Assembly (NCBI GenBank): GCA_019057865.1
Contig: JAHLWP010000005.1
Span: forward strand, 62,001-126,000
Length of the DNA stretch: 64,000 nucleotides
Origin: Promethearchaeota archaeon
GTDB lineage: Archaea; Asgardarchaeota; Lokiarchaeia; Sigyniarchaeales; SOKP01
Reading direction: 5' to 3'
Part shown: positions 7,447 through 16,378 of the stretch, one piece after another
Layout: each line of letters begins with the position of its first letter
How positions within the stretch are numbered: position 1 is the first letter of the stretch
The notes under the pieces: generated by a model
Seen by the model: only the letters and a program-made list of their open reading frames with translations
Told to the model about the DNA's origin: nothing
Databases searched by the model: none
Made by a program: the position numbers and the translations under genes

Positions 7447-8730
7447 ATTTCAGAAAAAAAAAATAATAAAAAGCAAGAAATTTTTAAGCCTAAGTTCATG
7501 GAATGGGGCATAATTAATAAAAATAATTTTAAAGATAAAACTACATATGATATACCGATTAAGAGATGGGATCCTTTATCGACAGTAAGAATAAAATCTA
7601 AGGATTTTGGGGTTCGAAAAAAGCGTGAAAGGTATTATGGACATTATTCCTATTTAAGCCCTATTAGAGGGAAAAGACCTAAAGGTTATGATACCGTAGA
7701 AAAGAAAAGTGAATTTGAGCATTGTCCAAAAAAGATTTATGCAAGAGTAAAGGATGTGTTTATGGCAGTCACAGAAGGAAAACCTATTTATGATAATTGG
7801 GGTTATCAACTGGGTGATGGTTTCACTATAATTATAGCTGAAGATGATAAAAAGTGCGACAATCCTTTTTTAGATACTCCTCATCAAATTGAAAGAATTC
7901 CTAATTCTTGCAAAGCAATCACTTTAATTAATCGGTATCCTTCAATGGCTCGGATTATAGACCCTGAAATAGAAAAATGTATCACTGAAGAATTGCCTCC
8001 TCATCTAAAACTCGCGAGAGGGATAAACTTAGTAACTATTTCAAGAAAATTTTATCCTTCCTTATGTTTTAATTTAATTCCAGAAGAAATAATTGCTGGA
8101 ATTTTTTTATCTATGAAAACGGCAATCCTTTATTGCGTTCAAGAAGCAATAGAACGTGACTATTATGACATTCCAGTAAATCCTTTTTTTAATATAGGTA
8201 TGAAAGTAGGAGGCTCACAACCTCGCATACATAGTCAAGTATATATTGATTTGAATGGTGATGGTCATGGAAGTCGATTAGAAGGGTTTTTAAGGGCATT
8301 CAAAGAGATGGGTGAAAATTGTCATTTATGTGAAACGTCACATGGAGATACAGATCGTATTATTTTAAAAACTGAATTTTGGACTTTTTATACCACAGGA
8401 AGTCCAGTACGAAATTATCACATTCGATTTCATCCAAATGAGCACTTGAGAAGATTTTCACAATTGAAAATTAATCAAATAAATGATTTAGCAAAATCTT
8501 TAAAGATTATCTTTCAAGCAATTGACGATATAAAAATAGATAAAAATCGAAATCTTTTATTTAATAGTTGCCCTTTTGGTTATGATGCCGATTTTCATAT
8601 GTTTGGTGATATTATTCCACATGAAGTAATTGGCGGAGCAGAGATGGCAGATGATATGCGAGTTGCGAGAAAGTTGCCCCATATTGCTGCAGCTGAAATT
8701 AGAGAATCAATAATCAAGTATCTTAATTAA
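7447..8730 (+). CDS. GalT-like HIT-superfamily nucleotidyltransferase/phosphorylase
   Basis: About 427 residues with two HIT-type halves like galactose-1-phosphate uridylyltransferase and related sugar-nucleotide phosphorylases. Counted from the ATG at 7498, the first half ends in GGSQPRIHSQV (239-248), which aligns with GalT GGSxPHPHxQ: the nucleophilic His (245) and Gln are kept, but the first His is Arg. The second half has FHMFGDIIP and GGAEM. The reading frame extends 17 codons upstream of 7498 with coding-like sequence; ATT 7447 follows GAAGAGG at 8 nt spacing, so I take it as the start. It probably acts on a sugar phosphate together with the nucleotidyltransferase and glucan genes that follow. 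Confidence 0.7.
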   Translation: MSEKKNNKKQEIFKPKFMEWGIINKNNFKDKTTYDIPIKRWDPLSTVRIKSKDFGVRKKRERYYGHYSYLSPIRGKRPKGYDTVEKKSEFEHCPKKIYARVKDVFMAVTEGKPIYDNWGYQLGDGFTIIIAEDDKKCDNPFLDTPHQIERIPNSCKAITLINRYPSMARIIDPEIEKCITEELPPHLKLARGINLVTISRKFYPSLCFNLIPEEIIAGIFLSMKTAILYCVQEAIERDYYDIPVNPFFNIGMKVGGSQPRIHSQVYIDLNGDGHGSRLEGFLRAFKEMGENCHLCETSHGDTDRIILKTEFWTFYTTGSPVRNYHIRFHPNEHLRRFSQLKINQINDLAKSLKIIFQAIDDIKIDKNRNLLFNSCPFGYDADFHMFGDIIPHEVIGGAEMADDMRVARKLPHIAAAEIRESIIKYLN

Positions 8731-8841
8731 CTCAATTCTGTTTTTATTTATTGATTTAATAACTTTTTTATTTCAATTAAACTTAGATTTATATCTATTA
8801 ATTATTTAATAATATGTGAGGATTTTCTTGAGGAAATCATA

Positions 8842-9990
8842 TTGAGAGAATGGTCTGCGATAGTTTTGGCAGGTGGAAAAGGTAAACGATTAATGCCCTT
8901 AACTGCCTTGATTCCAAAACCACTTGTAAAAGTTACCAATGTCCCTATGGTAGACTATGCAATTGCACATTTAATATACGTAGATATAAAGCATATAATA
9001 CTCGCATTGGCTTATAAGGGCGAAGATTTAAAAGAATATATTAAAAAAACATGGCCACCAGATAGATTGGGAGATGTAGAATTAGAATGTGAGATACAAG
9101 ACAGTCAGGGTACCGCTGATGCTTATAGATTATTAACTGATTTTATTGACTCAGAAAATGTTGTTGTATCGATGGCGGACATAGTTACAAATCTCCCAAT
9201 GAAAGATTTCATGAAGTTCCACTCTGAAACAGAGGGATTGGCAACAATTTCTATGAAAACAGTTGAAAGTCATATTTCTCAATATGGTGTTGTTTTATTA
9301 GATAAAGATCGAAAAATTTATCTATTTTTGGAAAAACCAGCTCCAATGGAATTATATTTGAGTAGTATGGCTCAAAGAACTGATTTATTTTTGCATACAA
9401 ACATAATTAATACGGGGATTTATTGTTTTAATAAAAAAATTGGGGATATCCTTCATGAGACAGGTTTAATGGATTTTGGGGGTGAACTATTTCCATATCT
9501 CCTTGAAAACCAATATGATTTGTATGGTTTTGTAAAGAATTATTATTGGCTTGATTGTGGCAACTATCAAACCTATATGTGGGCGAATTGGGATTTACTA
9601 CGCCATTATGCCTGGCCAATCACACCCAATGGAAAAGAATATGATGGTATTTATGTTATGGGAATTATAAATTCAGGCCAAAATATTACAATTGCAAAGC
9701 CAACTTGCTTCGGTAAATTTGTTAAGTTAGAAAATCGCGTCAAAATTAAAGAACTTACATCAATAGGCAGTAATGTTACAATCGGAGAGGATACTGTAAT
9801 TGAGAAGAGTGTTATCTGGGATGAGGTGAAAATTGGTGCTGGTTGTATTATTAATGAAAGCATTATTTGTAATAATTGTGAAGTAGGAGATAATGTTGTT
9901 TTAGAGAGGGCAATAATTGCTCCAAATTGTAAAATAAGTAATGATCGCCAAATAAGAGATCAAACTCTCGAAGTTGGACAACAATTATAA
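8842..9990 (+). CDS. Sugar-1-phosphate nucleotidyltransferase with left-handed beta-helix tail
   Basis: A 382-residue enzyme that joins a nucleotide to a sugar-1-phosphate. The N-terminal Rossmann domain starts with the signature LAGGKGKRLMPLT...PKPLVKV and continues with GTADAY and the metal-binding region VVSMADIVTN. From about residue 285 the sequence shows hexapeptide-like repeats (IGSNVTIGEDTVIEKSVIWDEVKIGAGCIINES) typical of the beta-helix in GDP-mannose or UDP-GlcNAc pyrophosphorylases. The nucleotide and sugar cannot be fixed from sequence alone. The start is TTG at 8842, preceded by GAGG eight bases upstream. It ends exactly where the convergent GH57 gene ends. Confidence 0.8.
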   Translation: MREWSAIVLAGGKGKRLMPLTALIPKPLVKVTNVPMVDYAIAHLIYVDIKHIILALAYKGEDLKEYIKKTWPPDRLGDVELECEIQDSQGTADAYRLLTDFIDSENVVVSMADIVTNLPMKDFMKFHSETEGLATISMKTVESHISQYGVVLLDKDRKIYLFLEKPAPMELYLSSMAQRTDLFLHTNIINTGIYCFNKKIGDILHETGLMDFGGELFPYLLENQYDLYGFVKNYYWLDCGNYQTYMWANWDLLRHYAWPITPNGKEYDGIYVMGIINSGQNITIAKPTCFGKFVKLENRVKIKELTSIGSNVTIGEDTVIEKSVIWDEVKIGAGCIINESIICNNCEVGDNVVLERAIIAPNCKISNDRQIRDQTLEVGQQL

Positions 9991-11706
9991 TTATTTTTTA
10001 GCAAAAGGCTCGAGATCTAAAGCTTCAAATATTCCATCATTAGCTTCAAGCGTTCCTAAGAAATGCCATTCACCTTCTTCGACATTCTCACCCTTAGCAT
10101 ATGTCTCTGCCATATTGTAAAGTCTTTTAAAATTTTCATAATGTAATGCTACTCTATTTTCTGCATAGTCTCTTGCACTCCAAGTTGTTATGAGAAATTG
10201 CCAATCACTACTTTCTAATAATAGGAGTTCCCTTGCCATTTGCTTTAAAATTTTGATTAGATGGGGATCATTTGAATTTTTAAATTTAGAAATGATTTCT
10301 TCGCTCTTAGCTTCGCATTCGTATATTCTCTCCCATGTCCAGGTTGTCCACTCATTAAACCATACCCAGTGAGAAGAAGCCTGCCCCCATGACCCTTCAA
10401 TAATCTGGACAACTTTATTCGGAGGATTTGCTTCAAGATATAATCTTGTATTTGTTAGATTTATTTCGGGATCATCCTCTACCCATCTGAGAACTCTAGC
10501 TAACCACCAGTTTCCCTCAAACCACCAGTGTCCAAATAATTCTGCATCATAAGGAGCTACAATAATTCCGTTTCTCCCAAATTTACCTTTAAAAGTACGT
10601 AAAATATCTTTAATAAGATTTATATAATGGCTTGCATTTTCGTCTAGTTTACCAGGTACATCATCTGGCCAATATAACATCTTTCTTCCTAAATCTAATT
10701 TAGCTTCTGTTACTTTCCAATAGCGTAAACCCCCAGGGTAATGCTTCTTATGAAAATCAAGGTATTCTGCACAACCAGGATATCCATGTTCTCCACTCCA
10801 TACCACTATACCGGTTTTTTCATCTCTCGTAAAAAATCCAACAGGAGCAGGTGTAGATGGATCAGTAGATACTAAATATGGTTCATATTGTGATTTTTCA
10901 AATGAAGTTGGAATTTCTTCATACTGGGAAGAGAATTGCTTCCATAGTTCAGCAAGTAACGGAAATCGAGCAGCATAAACTCCTTGTGATTTTCCACCTA
11001 AAAGTAATGCTGTATCTATAAAAAAATACTTTAATCCATTTTTAGCAAGAAAATATTCTACACCAGGTCTTTCATATTCTTCTTCTGTTATAGGATTTTT
11101 CCACCGATAACCCGGGCGATAACCACACTCAGGTAACCAAGCACCTGTGGGGGCTCTTCCAAAAAGCCTTTTATAACTATCAACAGCAGTTTTATATTGA
11201 GCATCAATGGAAGTATCCTTTGAGAGGAGAGGTGCATATCCGTGAGTAGCTCCGCAGGTAATTATATCTAAAAGTCCCATATCTTGCAGATTTTTAAACG
11301 CACCTATAATATCCTTATTGTATCTATGAATAAAATTCTCCCTAACACGCTCATAAAACTCTTGCCACCATTTAGATAACTTTATTCTTCCTTCTTTATA
11401 TTTATTTTCTGTAAAATCTTCATAATCATGTAATGCTGCATTATATTTTTCATCTAAATAACCTAAAAATCCATCAATAAAAGATGGATGACTTAACATC
11501 TCACATAGCACCGGTGTAAGACCAACAGTTAATTTTGGGTGATATCCATCATCAATCAATTTGTATAATTCCATTAAAAGGGGAATATATGTTTCGGCGG
11601 CTGCCTCGTTTACCCAATCTGTACCATGGGGCCACACACCATGTCCTAAAACCCAAGGTAAATGTGCATGAAGCACAAGACTGAAAGAACCTAATGATTT
11701 AGTCAT
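9991..11706 (-). CDS. GH57 1,4-alpha-glucan branching enzyme
   Basis: A 571-residue member of glycoside hydrolase family 57, branching-enzyme type. The family motifs are in order: HAHLPWV (13-19), CGATHGYAPLL (151-161), WLPECGYRPG with nucleophile Glu193, PYDAELFGHWWFEG with acid Asp387, and the C-terminal SWGQASSHWVWFNEWTTW region. It would introduce alpha-1,6 branches into glycogen-like polymer. There is no signal peptide, so it acts in the cytosol. It converges with the nucleotidyltransferase with no bases between the stops and is divergent from the mutase homologue. Nearby GH13 and sugar-nucleotide genes support a storage-glucan role. Confidence 0.88.
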   Translation of the reverse strand: MTKSLGSFSLVLHAHLPWVLGHGVWPHGTDWVNEAAAETYIPLLMELYKLIDDGYHPKLTVGLTPVLCEMLSHPSFIDGFLGYLDEKYNAALHDYEDFTENKYKEGRIKLSKWWQEFYERVRENFIHRYNKDIIGAFKNLQDMGLLDIITCGATHGYAPLLSKDTSIDAQYKTAVDSYKRLFGRAPTGAWLPECGYRPGYRWKNPITEEEYERPGVEYFLAKNGLKYFFIDTALLLGGKSQGVYAARFPLLAELWKQFSSQYEEIPTSFEKSQYEPYLVSTDPSTPAPVGFFTRDEKTGIVVWSGEHGYPGCAEYLDFHKKHYPGGLRYWKVTEAKLDLGRKMLYWPDDVPGKLDENASHYINLIKDILRTFKGKFGRNGIIVAPYDAELFGHWWFEGNWWLARVLRWVEDDPEINLTNTRLYLEANPPNKVVQIIEGSWGQASSHWVWFNEWTTWTWERIYECEAKSEEIISKFKNSNDPHLIKILKQMARELLLLESSDWQFLITTWSARDYAENRVALHYENFKRLYNMAETYAKGENVEEGEWHFLGTLEANDGIFEALDLEPFAKK

Positions 11707-11869
11707 GTTTATTTAATTTTTAAATTATAATTATAAATTATTTAATTTTGCATCTCTTATATACTAATCATCATTCTAATATTCTTGAAAACACAAAAAA
11801 TATATATAGTAGATTTAGTATCATATACATACTCTCTATTTAACACATATTAAGAAATTCAAAAATTAT

Positions 11870-13261
11870 TTGATCAAAATGGTTAAAAATCTCAAGGACA
11901 TGATCAAAAGCGGTAGAATTGTTGGTAGAGCTAATTATGTCTTTACGCCGGAGATATCAAGTTCTATTGGCTCTATACATGGTAGCTTATTTGATCAAAA
12001 TGAATCAATTGTAATTGGGAGAGATTATCATAATGATAGTAGAATGTTAAAAAGAGCATATACTTCAGGAATTATGTCTACCGGTATTAATCTTTTAAAC
12101 TTATCGGATTGCACATTTCCTATGCTACAATTTACTATACGCCGTTTTGGTGCAAGTGGAGGAGTTTACGTTTCTGGGGGACATCTATATAGTGAAGATG
12201 TTGGGATTAGATTTGTAAATGCAGGTGGAATTGAATTAGCGCAAACAGAAATTCAAAAAATAGTTAAATCTTATAATAACTATCCAGAGAAGGTAAGAAG
12301 AGTTGAACCAAACGAAATTGGTCAAATTACAGCAATTCCGCAAACTGATGATATTTATATTAAGTCTCTGCAGCAATTTGTTAATAAGAAAAGGATAAAA
12401 AAAGCGGATTTAAGGATTGTTGTTGATTGTTCTTATGGACCTACTGGAAAAATTACTCCACTTTTACTTAATGATATAGGAGTAGAAGTTATAGCTCTAA
12501 ATACACATTATCGTGAGAGAACACAAAATCCAGTACCGAATATCAACACAATAAGAAATACGGCAAATATAGTCAAAGCATCAAACAGTCATTTAGGTAT
12601 CTGTTTTGATGTGGATGGGTCAAGAATTTTAGTAATTGATGAAAATGGTTTAGAAGTTAATTTTGAAGATTTATTAATGCTTTTTGTCTCATACGATGAA
12701 AGGATACAAAAGTCAAAAGCAAATACAATTATTACAACACCTTCCATTTCACCTATAGTAAAAAGATTTATTGAAGATAATGGTTTTCCTGTAAAGCAAG
12801 TTGAAAACCTTCCAGGAGAGATCTCTAGGCATATTAGAGAAGAACGTGCGTGTTTTGCTGCATCTGATACTTTAAAGTTTTATCTCCCAGAGTACTCTCC
12901 ATTTTCGGATGGTAATTTCATTCTTCTTAAGATTCTTGAAATAATGACTAATCAGAATGATTTACTTGGCTCTCTATCAAGAGGATTTCCCAAAGGTATA
13001 AAAATTAATAAATCAATTTCAATTTCACCTAGCTTGCTTGATAACTTTCACAATCAATTAATAAAATTAACAGAAGAACATGGTTTCAAATACCTTGATA
13101 TAATTAATGAATTAAAAATTATTGATAATGAAGTTTTTACTACAATAAAAGTTGCACTTAATAGAAGCGCTATATTATTATCCGCAGAATCTTGCGTCGA
13201 GGATACTAATGCGGCAAAAAATATGATTCAAACCTTGGAAGAGATAATAAAGAATATGTAG
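11870..13261 (+). CDS. Phosphohexomutase-family homologue lacking catalytic residues (probable pseudoenzyme)
   Basis: 463 residues with the length and fold pattern of phosphoglucomutase/phosphomannomutase, but all four hallmark sites have changed. The phospho-serine loop TASHNP is VSGGHL (101-106), so the Ser position is Gly103. The metal loop DGDADR is DVDGSR (247-252), with the third Asp replaced by Ser. No GGExSG sugar loop is found, and the C-terminal RxSGTxP phosphate loop reads NRSAILLSAES. The structural frame around each site is retained, arguing for a regulatory or scaffold role rather than decay. The start may be TTG 11870 or ATG 11879. It lies beside glucan and sugar-nucleotide genes. 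Confidence 0.75.
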   Translation: MIKMVKNLKDMIKSGRIVGRANYVFTPEISSSIGSIHGSLFDQNESIVIGRDYHNDSRMLKRAYTSGIMSTGINLLNLSDCTFPMLQFTIRRFGASGGVYVSGGHLYSEDVGIRFVNAGGIELAQTEIQKIVKSYNNYPEKVRRVEPNEIGQITAIPQTDDIYIKSLQQFVNKKRIKKADLRIVVDCSYGPTGKITPLLLNDIGVEVIALNTHYRERTQNPVPNINTIRNTANIVKASNSHLGICFDVDGSRILVIDENGLEVNFEDLLMLFVSYDERIQKSKANTIITTPSISPIVKRFIEDNGFPVKQVENLPGEISRHIREERACFAASDTLKFYLPEYSPFSDGNFILLKILEIMTNQNDLLGSLSRGFPKGIKINKSISISPSLLDNFHNQLIKLTEEHGFKYLDIINELKIIDNEVFTTIKVALNRSAILLSAESCVEDTNAAKNMIQTLEEIIKNM

Positions 13262-13384
13262 GTTTAAAAATTTTTATGACTATTCTTGTGTGTATCTTTT
13301 CTAAATGATTTAAAAATTTAAAAAACATACAAATAATTATATAATAATAATATTTTAAAAATAAAATTATAGGATGATATAACC

Positions 13385-14056
13385 TTGGCAGTTGACGTAT
13401 ATCAAATAATAATATTAGCAACATTATTCATTATTTATGGGATCTTTTTAATGTTTGATTTATTTGGAAGAAACGAAAATTATGGCTATTTAGCATATGT
13501 TGTAGCAGTTATCCCAATTAATTATCTCTGGTCTATGGGCCCAGATTATGTAATAGCGGCATATTTTATTCTCTTCATCTTATGGGATATTACATTATTA
13601 CGCGATACATTTGGGCTTTATTTTAAAAAGAATAAAGAAATTAATGAGATATTTTTATACTTGGTTCTTGGTATTCTAATACAAATAATCATTTCAGCGA
13701 TTTTACCTGAAGGAGATTCTGCTTTACAAGTTAATACTGAACAATTATGGTTTTTTTGGTTGCCTAATATTCATTCAGCAGTTTTTGAGGGAGAATCGCT
13801 CATTTTAGGCTTTAAGCTTGCAGCGAGTTTAATGGTATTACTTATAGTTGTACCATTAATTCTAGATATTAAAGATGAGGAAATCCCACTTCCTATGTTT
13901 ATTATCATCATCGCAATTTTTATCCTTCCTTTTCTCTATATTAGTTATATTTGGCTTCCTGGTCCTGAAACATTAGGGGTTTTAACATTCTTATTTTCAG
14001 TGATTCTATTTATAATCTTACTTCTAATAACTCGGAGTGGAAAAGAGACAAAATGA
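13385..14056 (+). CDS. Polytopic membrane protein of unknown function
   Basis: 223 residues with about six hydrophobic segments (near 8-27, 37-50, 57-72, 88-106, 143-163, 175-220). I recognise no family. A loop of about 25 residues (IL-PEGDSALQVNTEQLWFFW) probably faces outside. It starts at TTG 13385. The C-terminus ITRSGKETK stops at TGA 14054-14056, and a near-identical peptide-coding copy lies 60 nt downstream in the same frame, so the present stop looks like a recent truncation. Confidence 0.65.
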   Translation: MAVDVYQIIILATLFIIYGIFLMFDLFGRNENYGYLAYVVAVIPINYLWSMGPDYVIAAYFILFILWDITLLRDTFGLYFKKNKEINEIFLYLVLGILIQIIISAILPEGDSALQVNTEQLWFFWLPNIHSAVFEGESLILGFKLAASLMVLLIVVPLILDIKDEEIPLPMFIIIIAIFILPFLYISYIWLPGPETLGVLTFLFSVILFIILLLITRSGKETK

Positions 14057-14125
14057 GCAGAGATTGTAGCAAAATAACCAAAGGTTATAACACGGAGTGG
14101 TAAAGAAGTTAAATACAAAAATTAA
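14057..14125 (+). pseudogene. Decayed in-frame C-terminal extension of the membrane protein (60-nt repeat)
   Basis: Past the TGA the same frame reads AEIVAK-stop-PKVITRSGKEVKYKN-stop. The block ATAACACGGAGTGG (14087-14100) repeats ATAACTCGGAGTGG (14027-14040), exactly 60 nt or 20 codons apart. The codons for ITRSGKE differ mainly at third positions (ACT/ACA, GGA/GGT, GAG/GAA), which suggests that both copies were once translated. A T-rich tract (14127-14160) follows. Confidence 0.5.
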
Positions 14126-14233
14126 TATTTTTTATTCTTCTATTAATTTTTTATTATTATTTTTATATTTGTATAACAATAGGATATCAAATTTAGAGAA
14201 AATCTAAATTAAAATCAATAAAAAGAGAATATT

Positions 14234-15232
14234 ATGGCAAAAAAAGTAACCCAATCTGATGAAGATAGCGACGAAAAAGATAAAAACTCAAAAACTTCAT
14301 ACAGTCTCAAAGATCTTCCTGGTGTTGGAGACGCAACAATAAAGAAATTAAAAGATGCGGGAATTGTGTCTATTAGAACTCTGGCAATGTATCCACTACG
14401 AAAATTAATGGATGAAGCAGGGATAGGGGAAAAGACAGCTGAAAAAATAATTAAAGTAGCTCAAGATATCGAAAAAATGGGTTTTAAATCTGCAGATTTA
14501 ATTTGGGAAAAAAGAAGAACATTAAAGAAATTAACTACGGGAAGCCCGAATTTAGATGAATTATTAATTGGAGGTATTGAACCAGGTGCTGTTACAGAAC
14601 TTTTCGGTGAATACAGAACTGGGAAAACCCAATTAGCACATCAACTTTGTGTTAATGTACAATTTTCTTATGAACAGGGGGGTCTTGAAGGAGCGGCTTT
14701 ATATATAGATTCTGAAGGAACCTTTAGACCGGAAAGAATAATCCAGATGGCGTTAGCTAAAGATTTAGATCATAATAAAATTTTAAAAAACATCATTATC
14801 GGACGAGCTTATAATAGCGATCATCAAATTCTGCTTGTGAAAGAAGCTCCGAAAATAATTTCAGAAAAAAAAATAAAAATAATTGTAGTAGATTCATTAA
14901 TATCGCATTTTCGAAGTGAATATATTGGAAGGGGGACTCTATCAGAACGTCAACAAATTTTAAATACTCATATTCATGATTTATTAAGATTGACTGAAAT
15001 CTATGATGAATTAGCTGTTGTTTTTACTAATCAGGTTTCAGCTAGGCCTGATGTGTTTTATGGTAATCCTTTAACACACACAGGTGGGCATATTGTTGCT
15101 CATGGGGCAACTATAAGAATATTTTTAAGAAAAGGAAAAGGAGAACAGAGAATAGCTAAGGTTGTTGATGCTCCTCATATACCTGAACAAGATGCTGTAT
15201 TTTCTATAACTGAAAATGGAATTTCAGATTAA
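14234..15232 (+). CDS. radA: DNA repair and recombination protein RadA
   Basis: A 332-residue archaeal RecA/Rad51 recombinase that forms filaments on single-stranded DNA and catalyses strand exchange. After a charged N-terminus, a helix-hairpin-helix domain (DLPGVGDATIKKLKDAG, about 27-80) precedes the ATPase core. Walker A is GEYRTGKTQ (125-133) and Walker B is IIVVDS (216-221). Loop residues SERQQILNTHIHDLLRL and TNQVSARPD are typical RadA. The length matches the family. It has its own promoter region and ends 42 bp before the convergent osmC stop. Confidence 0.95.
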   Translation: MAKKVTQSDEDSDEKDKNSKTSYSLKDLPGVGDATIKKLKDAGIVSIRTLAMYPLRKLMDEAGIGEKTAEKIIKVAQDIEKMGFKSADLIWEKRRTLKKLTTGSPNLDELLIGGIEPGAVTELFGEYRTGKTQLAHQLCVNVQFSYEQGGLEGAALYIDSEGTFRPERIIQMALAKDLDHNKILKNIIIGRAYNSDHQILLVKEAPKIISEKKIKIIVVDSLISHFRSEYIGRGTLSERQQILNTHIHDLLRLTEIYDELAVVFTNQVSARPDVFYGNPLTHTGGHIVAHGATIRIFLRKGKGEQRIAKVVDAPHIPEQDAVFSITENGISD

Positions 15233-15273
15233 AATATCATCTCTCTTTAAAAGAAAATTATAAATAAAAAACA

Positions 15274-15711
15274 CTAATAATTAAGATTTACTTCCACATC
15301 AATTCCTTCTCTCACAGCTTGGGTAACAGTACAATATTGCTCAAACATTTTTCTACATTGATCTGCTCTTTTTCTGGTTTCTGGATCGTCAATTTTTACA
15401 TCAATATTGACATCAATTTTTTTAACCCTCCAAAATCCCTTTTGATTTCGAGCAATAGTTACTTCAGCTTCAGCTTTTAAATCATCTATAGTCAAATTTC
15501 TTTTCTTCAAACAAAAGATAAAACTAGCACTTAGACACCCCAATATAGCCATTCCTAACATTCTAGAGGGATTAGGACCTAACATATCCACCTCATCTTT
15601 ATGAGCTTCATCAATATAGCAATCTTTAACTTTCATTTCTCCAAGATCGCATTTAAATATCATTTCTTCTTCTAAAGTCAATCCTACTTTAGTTTTCAAT
15701 CCTTCTGTCAT
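15274..15711 (-). CDS. OsmC/Ohr family protein
   Basis: 145 residues with the OsmC fold. The two conserved redox cysteines are Cys59 (in MAILGCLSASF) and Cys127 (in EQYCTVTQAV). The family reduces organic hydroperoxides with a Cys pair or serves as a related envelope-stress protein; the precise subfamily is not resolved. It is the last gene of a minus-strand run that begins at the MEMO gene, 47 bp after the YdjM-like gene. Confidence 0.8.
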   Translation of the reverse strand: MTEGLKTKVGLTLEEEMIFKCDLGEMKVKDCYIDEAHKDEVDMLGPNPSRMLGMAILGCLSASFIFCLKKRNLTIDDLKAEAEVTIARNQKGFWRVKKIDVNIDVKIDDPETRKRADQCRKMFEQYCTVTQAVREGIDVEVNLNY

Positions 15712-15758
15712 TAAAGTTCACTTTTCATGTTTAAAAAGGTTGTATAACTCTTCTCTTT

Positions 15759-16361
15759 TTATTTCAATATTTCTTGTGATTCATTTTTTTTTAAGTTAAA
15801 GTGGCGATATAAATGGAATAATATAAATGGAAAATAGATTAATATGAGTAAGATATATGGAAATGCTAATAATGTTATAGATAAAATCATTAGAATAAAA
15901 ATTAGAACCTCTATTACCATACAAATTTTATTGTTATAATATTTTTCATCAAAAAAAGAAGCAGGATTTTTATATTTACTCAAATATTCAGATATGTTCT
16001 CAAATTCTTCTTTTGAAATTAAAAATTTGGGACCAATCTGTTTTTTTTGAAAATAAAAAAAATTTGTACCCCAATCAAGGGTATCAAGTAATACATGAAT
16101 TGAATAACCGTAACCACTTATATATAAAGCTGGCCAATCTATTATATGCCCTAAAATTATAATAATTAAACTTGGAATTATGGAATGTGTGATTAACATT
16201 CGATGATTTTCATTTTTAGCATATTTGGAAAGAAAAACATCAAAATCACTAATAAATGCAAAAAAGACTATCATAGAGAATTCAAATAAATTAAAGTTAA
16301 AATAATAATTAAGAATGGATGCTAAGATTACTCCTATTCCAAAATGAGTATTAATATGGAT
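15759..16361 (-). CDS. YdjM/DUF457-like membrane-bound metal-dependent hydrolase, non-AUG start
   Basis: About 200 residues. The family pattern is present: an N-terminal TH motif (HINTHFGIGV), SDFDVF with acidic metal ligands, NHRMLITHS and HVLLDTLDW, with hydrophobic helices and a C-terminal membrane hairpin. The first ATG (16274) would remove the conserved THFGIG helix. The frame is open back to a TGA at 16368-16370 with only ATT, ATC and ATA codons available. ATC 16361 lies 6 nt after GGTGA (16368-16372), and ATT 16355 would give MNTH. It begins 17 bp after the PfkB stop. Confidence 0.6.
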   Translation of the reverse strand: MHINTHFGIGVILASILNYYFNFNLFEFSMIVFFAFISDFDVFLSKYAKNENHRMLITHSIIPSLIIIILGHIIDWPALYISGYGYSIHVLLDTLDWGTNFFYFQKKQIGPKFLISKEEFENISEYLSKYKNPASFFDEKYYNNKICMVIEVLIFILMILSITLLAFPYILLILIYFPFILFHLYRHFNLKKNESQEILK

Positions 16362-16378
16362 TAGAATTCACCATAATT

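Noticed and set aside
13206-13424. 72-codon minus-strand frame between the mutase homologue and membrane protein
   Set aside because: Covers the 3' end of a well-supported gene and an AT-rich spacer; product is hydrophobic low-complexity.
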